Program-made: the position numbers and the translations under genes | Assembly: GCF_016618195.1 (NCBI RefSeq) | Contig: NZ_CP067099.1 | Coordinates: 1,860,001-1,924,000 of the forward strand | DNA: 64,000 bases | Direction of reading: 5' to 3' | Source: Providencia manganoxydans | GTDB taxonomy: Bacteria > Pseudomonadota > Gammaproteobacteria > Enterobacterales > Enterobacteriaceae | The notes under the pieces: generated by a model | What the model was told of the DNA's origin: nothing | Databases searched by the model: none | Seen by the model: the letters and a program-made list of their open reading frames with translations, nothing else | Part shown: in pieces, positions 20,650 to 27,713 of the stretch | How positions within the stretch are numbered: the stretch's first letter is position 1 | Layout: each line of letters opens with the position of its first letter

Positions 20650-20847
20650 CGGCTTAAATCTAAATCATATGATTTGTATATTGATGAGAAAGACCCTGGG
20701 CATTTTATCTTTATTGAAGAGTGGCCAGATAGACCCGCATTGGATAAACACTACGCTTTGGATTATTTTCAGCGACTGGTACCTATGATCAATCAACACA
20801 AAAAGTCTGAACCAAAGTTTATATTGATGGATACTACTGTTAGTTGA
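20650..20847 (+). pseudogene. Fragment of an antibiotic biosynthesis monooxygenase-domain protein
   Basis: The plus-strand frame ending with TGA at 20845-20847 encodes a 65-residue tail with the ABM signature (HFIFIEEWPDRPALDKH, then FQRLVPMI). It resembles the C-terminal half of small quinol monooxygenases of the YgiN type. An in-frame TAA lies just upstream (20644-20646) and no start or N-terminal half is visible. I read it as a truncated relic, left by the rearrangement that also left the integrase fragment. Confidence 0.65.
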
Positions 20848-20870
20848 CAGCCGTATCCATAACAGTGGGG

Positions 20871-21092
20871 TTAACTGAATGGTTTTTTTAGTTTCTGTTT
20901 CTTACTGATAAATCGCCACACTTCAGGTGAATACAAAATAAGCGCAACTAAGAAAAATCCAAGAATGCAAAATTTGTTGAATCCACTAAATAAGACAATA
21001 ATACCTGCAACAATCATGAGCATGGTACGCCATTTAAAGATGGATAATATATCTGCAATAGCAGAAAAAAATGATTCTAGAAATTCGAACAT
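20871..21092 (-). CDS. Small hypothetical membrane protein
   Basis: I choose ATG 21092 (MFEFLESFF), preceded at good distance by AAGGGA; the frame remains open 11 codons further but without a better site. The 73 residues have two hydrophobic segments (about 23-40 and 44-60) and a lysine-rich C-terminus (KKQKLKKP), so an inner membrane protein with a cytoplasmic tail is likely. I do not recognise the family. Its neighbours are relics, so it may belong to the lost element. Confidence 0.5.
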   Translation of the reverse strand: MFEFLESFFSAIADILSIFKWRTMLMIVAGIIVLFSGFNKFCILGFFLVALILYSPEVWRFISKKQKLKKPFS

Positions 21093-21602
21093 ACAATTCC
21101 CTTTTTTAGAAGGGTAATGATACAAGATTAAGTGAAATTTTAATAGTCATCAGTTAATGAGATGCACTTTTATCTCTGTATTTGATTAATTTCCTTATCA
21201 AATTTAAAACAGTAAGTATTCCATAATAAAAAAATATTCCTAGCCACTTGAAAAGGCTGTTAGTGGAACAAGAGAATAATAATGTGGCTTTTATCACTCC
21301 AAATGCAGATATGTGTGTTTGTACTGATATTACAAGTGTTGCCAAAGAGTATCCTGCTTTATGGTTAGTTATGCTATTGAGTAGAGATAACCGGCATATA
21401 ATAGTCTCTATAAAGAATGGGCAATAGTGAATATACAGTCCTAATTTGATATACACTCTTTATGTTCTGAAGCTTATGCAAAAGCTTGCTTGCTAGAATA
21501 TGGTTTAATATTTATGTAAGTGTTAAAGATAGATCACATAACTATTGATTATTTAGAAGACTCCATTTATGTTGAAGTTAAAACTGAACTAAGGAGCTAA
21601 AA
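21093..21602. other. Intergenic stretch with no convincing gene
   Basis: About 500 bases. A 100-codon hydrophobic frame on the minus strand (21154-21456) opens with GTG but has no ribosome binding site and no family I recognise. I leave the stretch unassigned; its right end contains the yccJ leader and its ribosome binding site AAGGAG (21592-21597). Confidence 0.5.
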
Positions 21603-21818
21603 ATGAAAGATCCTCATAATATTGCAGAATGGGCGAAAGTTAGAGAAACCTCAATTGAAATTGCTCAGGCTATCTTTGAACTGGCAAATAATGATGAAGT
21701 TTTGGCGGAACAGATATGGGAAGAAGGATCTGATGAAGTTTTGCCATTAGCTTTTTCAAAAACAAAGGCAGATAGATTGTTTTGGGGAGAAGAAACGATC
21801 GAACGGCAAAATGTTTGA
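21603..21818 (+). CDS. yccJ: YccJ family protein
   Basis: 71-residue acidic cytoplasmic protein matching E. coli YccJ, with the shared stretches SPEIAEAIFE-like ([10 protein letters not shown]), [10 protein letters not shown] and [13 protein letters not shown] at the C-terminus. Function unknown. In E. coli yccJ lies next to wrbA and is part of the general stress response; here no wrbA follows. The ribosome binding site AAGGAG is 5 bases from the ATG and a terminator follows at once, so it is monocistronic. Confidence 0.85.
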   Translation: MKDPHNIAEWAKVRETSIEIAQAIFELANNDEVLAEQIWEEGSDEVLPLAFSKTKADRLFWGEETIERQNV

Positions 21819-21830
21819 ATGATACTGTTT

Positions 21831-21860
21831 GCCCCACATACAAGTATGTAGGGCATTTTT
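21831..21860 (+). terminator. yccJ terminator
   Basis: GCCCCACATA (21831-21840) pairs with TATGTAGGGC (21845-21854) with one internal mismatch, 4-nt loop CAAG, then ATTTTT. Confidence 0.85.
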
Positions 21861-21862
21861 AA

Positions 21863-22444
21863 TTATTGATTGGTTGTTTTTGAGTTTCTATACCATAAAA
21901 TAAAATGTAGTAATCCCATTGCCCCGTGACCAATAATGTAAGCTTCGATTAAGCCTGTTAGCGTTTTATGAATATTTTTGGCTTCATTGGCAAATGTTGA
22001 GTCTTGTAGCCATAGAATAAACCAGGTGATCCCGGATAATACAACTAAGGCTAAAGCACCTAAACCTAATCCTTGTATGGAGGTTGCTAGCCCTTTTGGT
22101 GAGCTATCGGGTAATTTAAACTTGATAAGCATTTTAATGTCATCATTTATCTGGGAAAACTCTCCCCATAAATAAGGGAAATAGTAACGTAATCCACGGT
22201 TAGAGAAACAGATGGTAATTAAAAATGCAGTAAAAAAAAGTAAACTAATTCCCACGATAATATGTAGCCAAGTAAAATAAAATATGTAGCCACTCGTTGG
22301 GATATAACCTGTATTTGAAACATCCATCCAATTACTAATAATGATTTGTGTTATCACTAACAAAAGGATGAACATATGCAATATTCTGACTGTGTGTGTT
22401 TGATACAAGCCAAAGAATTTCCAAACTGATTTTAGTGGACACAT
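21863..22444 (-). CDS. Cytochrome b561-type (cytochrome b/b6 domain) membrane protein
   Basis: 193-residue integral membrane protein with four main hydrophobic segments (about 20-37, 52-82, 124-147 and 163-187). Histidines inside or next to membrane helices (HTVRILHMF near the N-terminus, WLHIIVG in the second helix, and HKTLTGLIEAYIIGHGAMGLLH near the C-terminus) fit bis-His haem b binding, as in bacterial cytochrome b561 and Ni-hydrogenase/formate dehydrogenase b subunits. It probably passes electrons between quinol and a partner, which is not in the window. It is convergent with yccJ. Confidence 0.7.
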   Translation of the reverse strand: MCPLKSVWKFFGLYQTHTVRILHMFILLLVITQIIISNWMDVSNTGYIPTSGYIFYFTWLHIIVGISLLFFTAFLITICFSNRGLRYYFPYLWGEFSQINDDIKMLIKFKLPDSSPKGLATSIQGLGLGALALVVLSGITWFILWLQDSTFANEAKNIHKTLTGLIEAYIIGHGAMGLLHFILWYRNSKTTNQ

Positions 22445-22583
22445 AATGACTCTCGATTAACAAAAAAATTTTTATCTTTGTAATCTTTTTCATACAAACA
22501 ATCAATGAATTTATTATGATGATAAAAATAAGAATAAATAAGTTAATTAAGAATGATAGCTATAATCATTTGCCATTATAACT

Positions 22584-22611
22584 AACTCGCTATAATTTAT
22601 AATAGCGAGTT
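22584..22611. other. Perfect 10-bp inverted repeat after the ANR gene
   Basis: AACTCGCTAT (22584-22593) and ATAGCGAGTT (22602-22611) with an 8-nt AT loop. It lies downstream of the ANR gene (minus strand) but lacks a clear T-run, so it could be a weak terminator or an operator. Confidence 0.4.
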
Positions 22612-22656
22612 AAATCAAAAAATCATGAATAGAATGTTTGTTATGTAAATTATAAT

Positions 22657-22881
22657 TTAAATATATTCTTCATCCATAAGTTTATATTTTTCTCTTTGAA
22701 TTTGCATGTAGCAAAAGTTGGCTCGGTGCTCACACCATATTTGATTACGATAAACGCGTGAGAGTCGATTAGCTTGTGACCATGCCTTTGAAGCTTCAAA
22801 GTATTTACCTGAACGTTCTAAACGAATAGCATCTCGAGCAGCACGATAGTAAAGTGGGCCGTCATTGTTTTGAGTTAACAT
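22657..22881 (-). CDS. ANR family transcriptional regulator
   Basis: 74 residues starting at ATG 22881 (GGAGA 6 bases upstream); the frame extends 11 codons further without a better site. The pattern PLYYRAARDAIRLERSGKYFEASKAW...RLSR...WCEHRANFC is that of the ANR (AraC negative regulator) family, small proteins known from plasmids, phages and genomes of pathogens that bind and inhibit AraC-type activators. It sits at the left edge of the tailocin, 160 bases from a broken ERIC. Which AraC protein it would target is not visible here. Confidence 0.75.
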   Translation of the reverse strand: MLTQNNDGPLYYRAARDAIRLERSGKYFEASKAWSQANRLSRVYRNQIWCEHRANFCYMQIQREKYKLMDEEYI

Positions 22882-22965
22882 ATAGTCTCCAATATTACAG
22901 ATAGAGATACTCACCTATTTTAAATTGTGGCGTTAAGGTATGATGATGCGAAATATTAACGCCTA

Positions 22966-23019
22966 CATGTGCTTAGCGATTTGTTCGCTTGCTACTTAGC
23001 AGTACCTCGAATTATGTAT
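22966..23019. repeat. Truncated, degenerate ERIC half
   Basis: The stretch GCTTAGCGATTTGTTCGC...CTACTTAGCAGTACCTCGAATTATGTATAG resembles the right half of the ERIC at 54125-54255 (TAGCGATTTGTTCACTTGCTACC). The left half is missing. It marks a junction at the left side of the tailocin region. Confidence 0.5.
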
Positions 23020-23039
23020 AGTTCGATTTAAAAAAGAGT

Positions 23040-23717
23040 TTATTGGTTATTTAGTAATGTTTTCGCAATAGAGATAACTTCAGGTAAATTCTCTACCGAA
23101 ACTTGCCCTAATTTTTTAGCATTAAATTGATTTAAAATTCCAACGGCTTCATTACGCAAGCCATTTTTAGCAAGTTGTAATATTAATTGTTCTGCTTGTG
23201 AAAATAATATTTGAGGATCTGTTTTTTTAGGTTGATTCGCTGTGATTTTTTTCGATTCGATAAGTGAAAGGGCATATTCACAACGTTCGGCAATGCCATT
23301 TAAATTTGTCCAATTTGCGAGTACTTCGATACATAAATTATGCACTGCCATATTCGGTAATAGAGTAACAGGCTCTAAATTGGCTAATGTCATATACAAT
23401 GCATTTATTTGGGGGAGTTGCTCAATATTGTCTCCTTGAATAGCGGCTATTATTTTTTCCATATGTTGCTGGCTAATTTGCTCAAAATCACCTTTAAATA
23501 ATACTGCCAGTGCAACAATTTGTTTAAGATCTAATGAATCTATATCGATATTTGCTGATATGTTGACTTGGTTTTCTATAACAGATTGTTTTTTCTGCAT
23601 ATTAAAATCAATCATTGATTCGAGGTTATGAGCAGGTGCGGAGTGTTGGGACTGTAAAAGTGTGATCAGCTGACGTAATGCGAGCGTATTTTCTTTGATA
23701 GCTTGTTTGAGCTCCAT
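23040..23717 (-). CDS. Hypothetical protein, left end of tailocin region
   Basis: 225 residues, start ATG 23717 with AGGAG 6 bases upstream. Mostly helical and acidic, with a leucine-rich N-terminus (ALRQLITLLQSQ), no signal peptide or membrane segment, and a C-terminal stretch (ILNQFNAKKLGQVSVENLPEV) that looks like a small helical domain seen in phage proteins. I do not recognise the family. It is read in the same direction as the repressor and away from the tail genes, like phage lysogeny or accessory genes. A 16-base palindrome lies in its leader. Confidence 0.6.
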   Translation of the reverse strand: MELKQAIKENTLALRQLITLLQSQHSAPAHNLESMIDFNMQKKQSVIENQVNISANIDIDSLDLKQIVALAVLFKGDFEQISQQHMEKIIAAIQGDNIEQLPQINALYMTLANLEPVTLLPNMAVHNLCIEVLANWTNLNGIAERCEYALSLIESKKITANQPKKTDPQILFSQAEQLILQLAKNGLRNEAVGILNQFNAKKLGQVSVENLPEVISIAKTLLNNQ

Positions 23718-23762
23718 GACAATCTCCTATTACTATATAAATTGTATCTATGGAGGTGATAA

Positions 23763-23778
23763 TACTATAAAAATAGTA
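23763..23778. promoter_or_regulatory. Palindrome TACTATAAAAATAGTA upstream of the 225-residue protein gene
   Basis: Perfect 6+4+6 palindrome, 46 bases before the start codon of the minus-strand gene. The related string TACTATATAAA lies at 23732-23742. A dimeric regulator could bind here; it differs from the AATACAAT operators next to the repressor. Confidence 0.4.
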
Positions 23779-23909
23779 AATGTAAACTATAAATGTAGTA
23801 ATTGTTTTGTTTTATACTTATCTAATTGTTTTAGGAAAGGAAACTGAGCAGGAGCACCTTGTTTCCTTACCTATTACCCGCAAGGAAACAAGAAGTAATG
23901 AGAAGAGCG

Positions 23910-24533
23910 TTATCTTTTACGGCGATAAATTCGATGTTCAACCATAACGCCAATCAGTGATATTTGATAGTCGTGGCTATTGAGTGTTGGATAATCAGGG
24001 TTTAGTGGAACAAGCTCAAACTCGCCTGTGCCAATGCCTGTTGGACGATACTTCTTGAATGTACCTTGGTTGCCACCGTTTTTAGCAAAAACAAATTCGC
24101 CTGGATTAGGCCATATCTCAGTATCAATGACCACAATATCGCCTTCTTTAAACTCAGGTGTCATGCTGTCGCCTTCAACCCGTAAAGCAAATGCGTTCGC
24201 ACTGATGTCATCATCAACTAATATATATTCAAAATTTCCTTCGTAGTCCGTTATTGGATTTGCATCCTTGAATAGCCCAGCTTGTACGTAGCTAAGAAGT
24301 GGGACACGACGGGAGTTGACTTCGGACATAGGCATGATGCTTTTACCGTTTAGTAACCACTCCGGATGAGATTGAAGTGCCTTTGCGATTTCGATGATGT
24401 TTCTAGGTTTCTTTGTTCGACCATTTTCAATCGACTCAACTGATTGCTGGCTAATACCCGCGCGTTCAGCGAGTTCTGTTTGTGTTAGGTTTAATTCTTG
24501 CCGGCGTTGCCGGATCCTACTAGCCAAAGACAT
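23910..24533 (-). CDS. LexA/CI-like repressor (HTH + S24 peptidase)
   Basis: 207-residue two-domain repressor. Residues 5-62 form an HTH_3 DNA-binding domain (LTQTELAERAGISQQSVESIENG); the C-terminal S24 domain has the self-cleavage bond Ala85-Gly86, nucleophile Ser123 (EGDSM) and general-base Lys160 (GTFKKYR). In this family RecA filaments formed upon DNA damage trigger self-cleavage and derepression. It is divergent from the Q-like gene, with paired palindromes in between. I infer that it keeps the tailocin silent and makes it SOS inducible. No Cro-like gene is seen. Confidence 0.9.
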   Translation of the reverse strand: MSLASRIRQRRQELNLTQTELAERAGISQQSVESIENGRTKKPRNIIEIAKALQSHPEWLLNGKSIMPMSEVNSRRVPLLSYVQAGLFKDANPITDYEGNFEYILVDDDISANAFALRVEGDSMTPEFKEGDIVVIDTEIWPNPGEFVFAKNGGNQGTFKKYRPTGIGTGEFELVPLNPDYPTLNSHDYQISLIGVMVEHRIYRRKR

Positions 24534-24577
24534 AGGGTAACCCTCGTTAAAATAATGAAAATTCTCTTACTACTCAT

Positions 24578-24642
24578 AATACAATTTTTATTGTATTTGA
24601 CAAACAAATATCATGGTAGTTAAATACAATCAATATTGTTAA
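24578..24642. promoter_or_regulatory. Paired operators and rightward promoter of the tailocin
   Basis: Two related palindromes: AATACAATTTTTATTGTATT (24578-24597, perfect 8+4+8) and AATACAAT-CAAT-ATTGTTAA (24623-24642), 45 bases centre to centre. Between and over them runs a promoter TTGACA (24597-24602), 17-base spacer, TTAAAT (24620-24625). One operator touches the -35 and the other covers the -10, so repressor binding would block transcription towards the Q-like gene. Confidence 0.75.
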
Positions 24643-24720
24643 AACGATTTGTTCGAAAAATGACCTTAAATTGGCAAGTAGCGGGTTGTTAAAGATGAGT
24701 GATGCAGAGAGGCCCTTTAA

Positions 24721-25155
24721 ATGATGAATAGAAATATACAGCAAATTTTATCCTACTGGGGAAGTTGGTCGTGTGGGGAACATTATGCTTCGATAGGCTG
24801 GTCATCTGTTGCGGCGGGCTTTCGTGATTTAGTGTCATATACAAAAAACAATAGACCAATGTGTAGTGATGAAGATGGTTTGGTCATTGATTTATGCGTC
24901 TCTAAATTAGGTTTGGTTGGTATGGAAAGGGAGCGTAGCTATATTGAAGAGTTTTATGTTAAAGGGCATTCAAAGAGAGCAATTGGACGTAAATATAAAA
25001 TTCGTGAAGGCGAAATCCGCGAAAGGATCCAAATCGCAGAAAGTTTTATTTTAGGGTGCCTAGAAACATTAAATATTCAACTAGATATTGATGTTATCTG
25101 CAAACAACCATTATCACAATCAGACAAACTAGTGCGCGCGCAAAAATGGCTTTAA
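24721..25155 (+). CDS. Antiterminator Q-like protein
   Basis: 144 residues resembling the phage antitermination protein Q family (phage 82 type): N-terminal WGSWSCGEHYASIGWSSVAAGF, central DEDGLVIDLCVSKL, and a C-terminal helix-turn-helix-like portion (YVKGHSKRAIGRKYKIREGEIRERI) that would recognise the late promoter region. Such proteins load on RNA polymerase at the late promoter and let it pass terminators. Two ATGs are adjacent (24721, 24724); a 9-codon frame overlaps the start. Its last seven codons form the first copy of the tandem repeat that follows. Terminators in the downstream operon fit this function. Confidence 0.75.
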   Translation: MMNRNIQQILSYWGSWSCGEHYASIGWSSVAAGFRDLVSYTKNNRPMCSDEDGLVIDLCVSKLGLVGMERERSYIEEFYVKGHSKRAIGRKYKIREGEIRERIQIAESFILGCLETLNIQLDIDVICKQPLSQSDKLVRAQKWL

Positions 25156-25188
25156 TCTGCTAAAACTGAAATTAACATGATAAATATA

Positions 25189-25214
25189 AAGCTCCTTTGA
25201 TAAGGGGCTTTTTT
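25189..25214 (+). terminator. Terminator in repeat unit 1
   Basis: AAGCTCCTT (25189-25197) pairs with AAGGGGCTT (25202-25210) over loop TGAT, then T-run to 25214. It ends transcription 35-60 bases after the Q-like gene unless antiterminated. Confidence 0.85.
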
Positions 25215-25350
25215 CGTATTGGAAGCGTGCTTTTCACTAATAGAAAGCTAACCGCTGATTGAGCCCCATTTTTATTATCTAAAAAAGAGATTGGTGCGCG
25301 CGCAAAAATGGCGTTAATCTGATAACATTGAAATTGATTAACCAATATAA

Positions 25351-25374
25351 GGATCCTTTAAAAGGGGCTTTTTT
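25351..25374 (+). terminator. Terminator in repeat unit 2 (weakened stem)
   Basis: Same hairpin as the other units, but GGATCC in place of GGCTCC introduces a mismatch in the 5' arm. The T-run TTTTTT is kept. Confidence 0.6.
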
Positions 25375-25511
25375 AGTATTGGAAGTGTATTTTTCACTAA
25401 TAGAAAGGTAATCGCTAATTGAGTCCAGTTTCTATTATCTAAAAAAGAGGTTGGTGCGCGCGCAAAAATGGCGTTAATCTGCTAACATTGAAATTGATTA
25501 ACCAATATAAG

Positions 25512-25534
25512 GCTCCTTTAAAAGGGGCTTTTTT
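25512..25534 (+). terminator. Terminator in repeat unit 3
   Basis: GCTCCTT (25512-25518) pairs with AAGGGGC (25522-25528) over a 3-nt loop, then TTTTTT. Confidence 0.8.
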
Positions 25535-25846
25535 AGTATTGGAAGTGTATTTTTCATTAATAGAAAGGTAACTGCTAATTGAGTCCAGTTTCTATTATCT
25601 AAAAAAGAGATTGGTGCGCGCGCAAAAATGCCGCTAATCTGCTAAAACTGAAATTTATGAATAACATTTAAATATGTTATGTATATCTTATTTAATATCG
25701 ACTAAATGAAAGTCATTGATAAAAATTGATGGTTTATCAGGAGATTATTGTCTTGCTAACAATCACTGAAAATCTAGATTAAATTTATCAAAGAGTTAGA
25801 TTAGTCAAACTTATATGCAAAATAATATTTTAAAGTGAATGTATGT

Positions 25847-26188
25847 ATGCCTGATAAATATGAATGGTGGGGATCTGTTTTTCGATGGCTACAATCCTAT
25901 TTACCTTTTATTGGTGGTTTTACTTTTGCTGCGTTAGTAGCTTATATCCGAGAACGCCAACAAGGTATGTTATGGAAGCAGTCTTTAGGTGAAGCACTAA
26001 TGTGTGGTCTACTCAGTGTTGGGACTATCCGTTTTCTTGAATGGTGGTTAGCGCAGAGTGGCAATACAGAGGCTTGGGATTTGTTAGCTGAATTTTGTGG
26101 GGTTGTTGTGGGTTTTTTAGGAACGAAGAAACTCTATAGTCTTATTGAACTCATTATACAATTTATAAAAAAACGATTTGGAGTTTAA
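25847..26188 (+). CDS. Phage holin (lysis protein)
   Basis: I choose ATG 25847 (MPDKYEWWG); a GTG four codons upstream is also open. The 113 residues have about three hydrophobic segments (about 18-35, 50-66, 81-98) and a basic C-terminus (IKKRFG), like class I holins of the lambda/P2-related 3-TM kind. It would make membrane lesions that release the endolysin. First gene of the lysis cassette, 2 bases before the endolysin gene. Confidence 0.8.
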   Translation: MPDKYEWWGSVFRWLQSYLPFIGGFTFAALVAYIRERQQGMLWKQSLGEALMCGLLSVGTIRFLEWWLAQSGNTEAWDLLAEFCGVVVGFLGTKKLYSLIELIIQFIKKRFGV

Positions 26189-26190
26189 TT

Positions 26191-26583
26191 ATGAGTAAAT
26201 TTTTATTGAGTCGACGTAGTGAAGAAAATCTACGCGGCGTACATCCTGATTTAGTTAAAGTTGTGCGTCGTGCTTTAGAATTATCTAATGTTGATTTTAT
26301 GGTTATTGAAGGTAAACGTAATGAAGCTCGCCAAAGGCAGTTGTTTGCCAGTGGAAAAAGTAAAACCATGAACAGTCGTCATTTAACAGGACATGCTATT
26401 GATTGCGCTCCTATTATTAACCGCGAAATACCGTGGGATGATTGGTCTAAATTTGCACAAGTTGCTGTGGCTATGAAAAAAGCGGCTGAAGAATTAAAAG
26501 TGGATATCGAATGGGGTGGTGATTGGGTTAATTTTAAAGATGGACCTCATTTTCAATTATCACACCAAGCTTATCCTGCATGA
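26191..26583 (+). CDS. M15 family endolysin (L-Ala-D-Glu/D,D-peptidase type)
   Basis: 130-residue zinc peptidase that cuts the peptide cross-bridges of peptidoglycan. The SRHLTGHAID motif at residues 62-71 gives zinc ligands His64 and Asp71, and His120 in DGPHF is the third; Asp/Glu near WGGDW completes the site. No signal peptide, so release depends on the holin. The neighbours (holin before, spanins after) confirm a lysis role. Tailocins keep such cassettes because the particles leave by lysis. Confidence 0.88.
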   Translation: MSKFLLSRRSEENLRGVHPDLVKVVRRALELSNVDFMVIEGKRNEARQRQLFASGKSKTMNSRHLTGHAIDCAPIINREIPWDDWSKFAQVAVAMKKAAEELKVDIEWGGDWVNFKDGPHFQLSHQAYPA

Positions 26584-26586
26584 TTT

Positions 26587-26940
26587 ATGAAAAAACTATT
26601 TATGGCAAGTAGTCTTATATTGAGTTTTTGGTTATGGTGGGTAATTAATGATTATGAAAAACTAACGCAAAAATATACTTTATTAAATCATCAGTTATTA
26701 GTTCAGCAGTTTATATTTGATATTAATTTAAAACTTTCATCAAAGATTAATGACATTGCAAACCACAATCTTTTACAAAAAGAGGCCGCGATTATTTATT
26801 CTGAAAGGAATAAACAAATTATTAAAGAAACGTTTTTCCATAATGAGTGTGCTACTCAGCTTGTGCCTAGTGATGCTGCTAACCGGCTGCGCCAACACTC
26901 ACAAAGAATATATTCAAATACCTCAAGTCAGTATCCCTGA
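26587..26940 (+). CDS. Rz-like inner membrane spanin
   Basis: 117 residues with one N-terminal membrane anchor (about 4-20, FMASSLILSFWLWWVIN) and a periplasmic, mostly helical remainder, the shape of an i-spanin. It joins with the o-spanin encoded in the overlapping frame to fuse inner and outer membranes at the end of lysis. Sequence similarity among spanins is low; position and architecture carry the call. It starts 3 bases after the endolysin stop. Confidence 0.75.
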   Translation: MKKLFMASSLILSFWLWWVINDYEKLTQKYTLLNHQLLVQQFIFDINLKLSSKINDIANHNLLQKEAAIIYSERNKQIIKETFFHNECATQLVPSDAANRLRQHSQRIYSNTSSQYP

Positions 26941-27124
26941 TTATTTATTCAATGATTGCTTACCGCCTATTATTCCAAGTGAACTCACTTGGGGAGAGTC
27001 ATTATTACTTAATCAGACATTATTAACTGTTATCGAGTTATGTAATTTAGATAAAAAAGCGCTCAAGTTAATTGAACAACAGCGACAAACATTAAGTAAT
27101 ATCCAACTCCCAAATAAAAAGTAA
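26843..27124 (+). CDS. Rz1-like outer membrane lipoprotein spanin (overlaps Rz)
   Basis: I start it at ATG 26843, where a lipoprotein signal begins: hydrophobic residues 3-13, lipobox LLTG-Cys16. The 93-residue product is therefore a lipoprotein whose mature part (PQVSIPDYLFNDCLPPIIPS) is proline-rich, like Rz1. It begins inside Rz in another frame and runs 184 bases past its end. Overlapping Rz/Rz1 is a hallmark of phage lysis cassettes. Confidence 0.8.
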   Translation: MSVLLSLCLVMLLTGCANTHKEYIQIPQVSIPDYLFNDCLPPIIPSELTWGESLLLNQTLLTVIELCNLDKKALKLIEQQRQTLSNIQLPNKK

Positions 27125-27212
27125 ATTGAGGGATTAGTTAAAAGGCTATCTATTCACATGATGAGATAGGCGATTTCGTACGTCTGTGACTTGGCCATTA
27201 TTGGAATGAAAT

Positions 27213-27713
27213 ATGACAACAAACACACTTTCAAGGCTTGATATCAGTAAAGTGCGACAAGTGATCGCAATGTTAACTCAACTTCCTGAAAAGCAAGTTA
27301 TTGATGGTAGCACCTACACTGATACATCTGCATGGAGTCAATTTATTACGGTCACTCCGCTGACATCTGAACCTATTGGAATAGAGAACAAGTTTGATGC
27401 GGAAAATAATCGCGAAATTATCACGTCAACACGTGAAACCATGATTGCAATTAAAGCTTATGGGGAACGTTGTTATTTGCTTATCGAAGATTTATCTACG
27501 CAATTACAAACCTACATTGCTCAACAATTATTTAAAGCAATGGGGGGAGGGTTTGTGTGTGAATCGGCGATTAAACATTACCCAGAAGATCCAATAGAAG
27601 GAAAACCACAAACAACACAACTGAATTTAACACTTTCACATATTCATCGTATCGAATCATCACTTACTCATGGTGAATCGGTGATTATTACTACTCTAAA
27701 GGAATCAATATGA
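27213..27713 (+). CDS. Phage neck/tail terminator (tail completion) protein
   Basis: 166 residues, first gene of the tail operon. Composition and position (directly before the sheath, whose ATG overlaps its stop as ATGA) match the neck or tail terminator proteins of DUF3383-type myophages, which cap the tail and in a phage join it to the head. The motif GGFVCESAIKHYPEDP lies near the middle. In a tailocin this cap would close the head-proximal end. In a complete phage, head genes would stand upstream; here the lysis genes do. Family name is inferred from context. Confidence 0.6.
   Translation: MTTNTLSRLDISKVRQVIAMLTQLPEKQVIDGSTYTDTSAWSQFITVTPLTSEPIGIENKFDAENNREIITSTRETMIAIKAYGERCYLLIEDLSTQLQTYIAQQLFKAMGGGFVCESAIKHYPEDPIEGKPQTTQLNLTLSHIHRIESSLTHGESVIITTLKESI

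Larger units (their letters stand above)
25132..25665 (+). repeat. Tandem array of about 160-bp units after Q (3.3 copies)
   Basis: Units begin at 25132, 25294, 25454 and 25614 (periods 162, 160, 160), each opening with GTGCGCGCGCAAAAATG. The first opening is the 3' end of the Q-like gene. Units 1-3 each contain a terminator-like hairpin ending in TTTTTT and the string TTTTTATTATCT or TTTCTATTATCT near the right end; unit 4 stops before the hairpin. Units 2 and 3 are closest to each other, so the array probably grew by recent duplication. No good promoter was found in a unit. Confidence 0.9.

Noticed and set aside
21154..21456. 100-codon hydrophobic minus-strand frame with GTG start
   Set aside because: No ribosome binding site, no recognisable family, AT-rich DNA favours hydrophobic frames. 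Not excluded, but not supportable.
25560..25615. Late promoter inside each repeat unit (TATTAT as -10)
   Set aside because: TATTAT is good but no acceptable -35 lies 16-18 bases upstream; left open for mapping.
27125..27212. Remnant of a deleted head gene between Rz1 and the neck protein gene
   Set aside because: A 12-codon stretch (RFRTSVTWPLLE) before a stop looks protein-like but is too short to assign.
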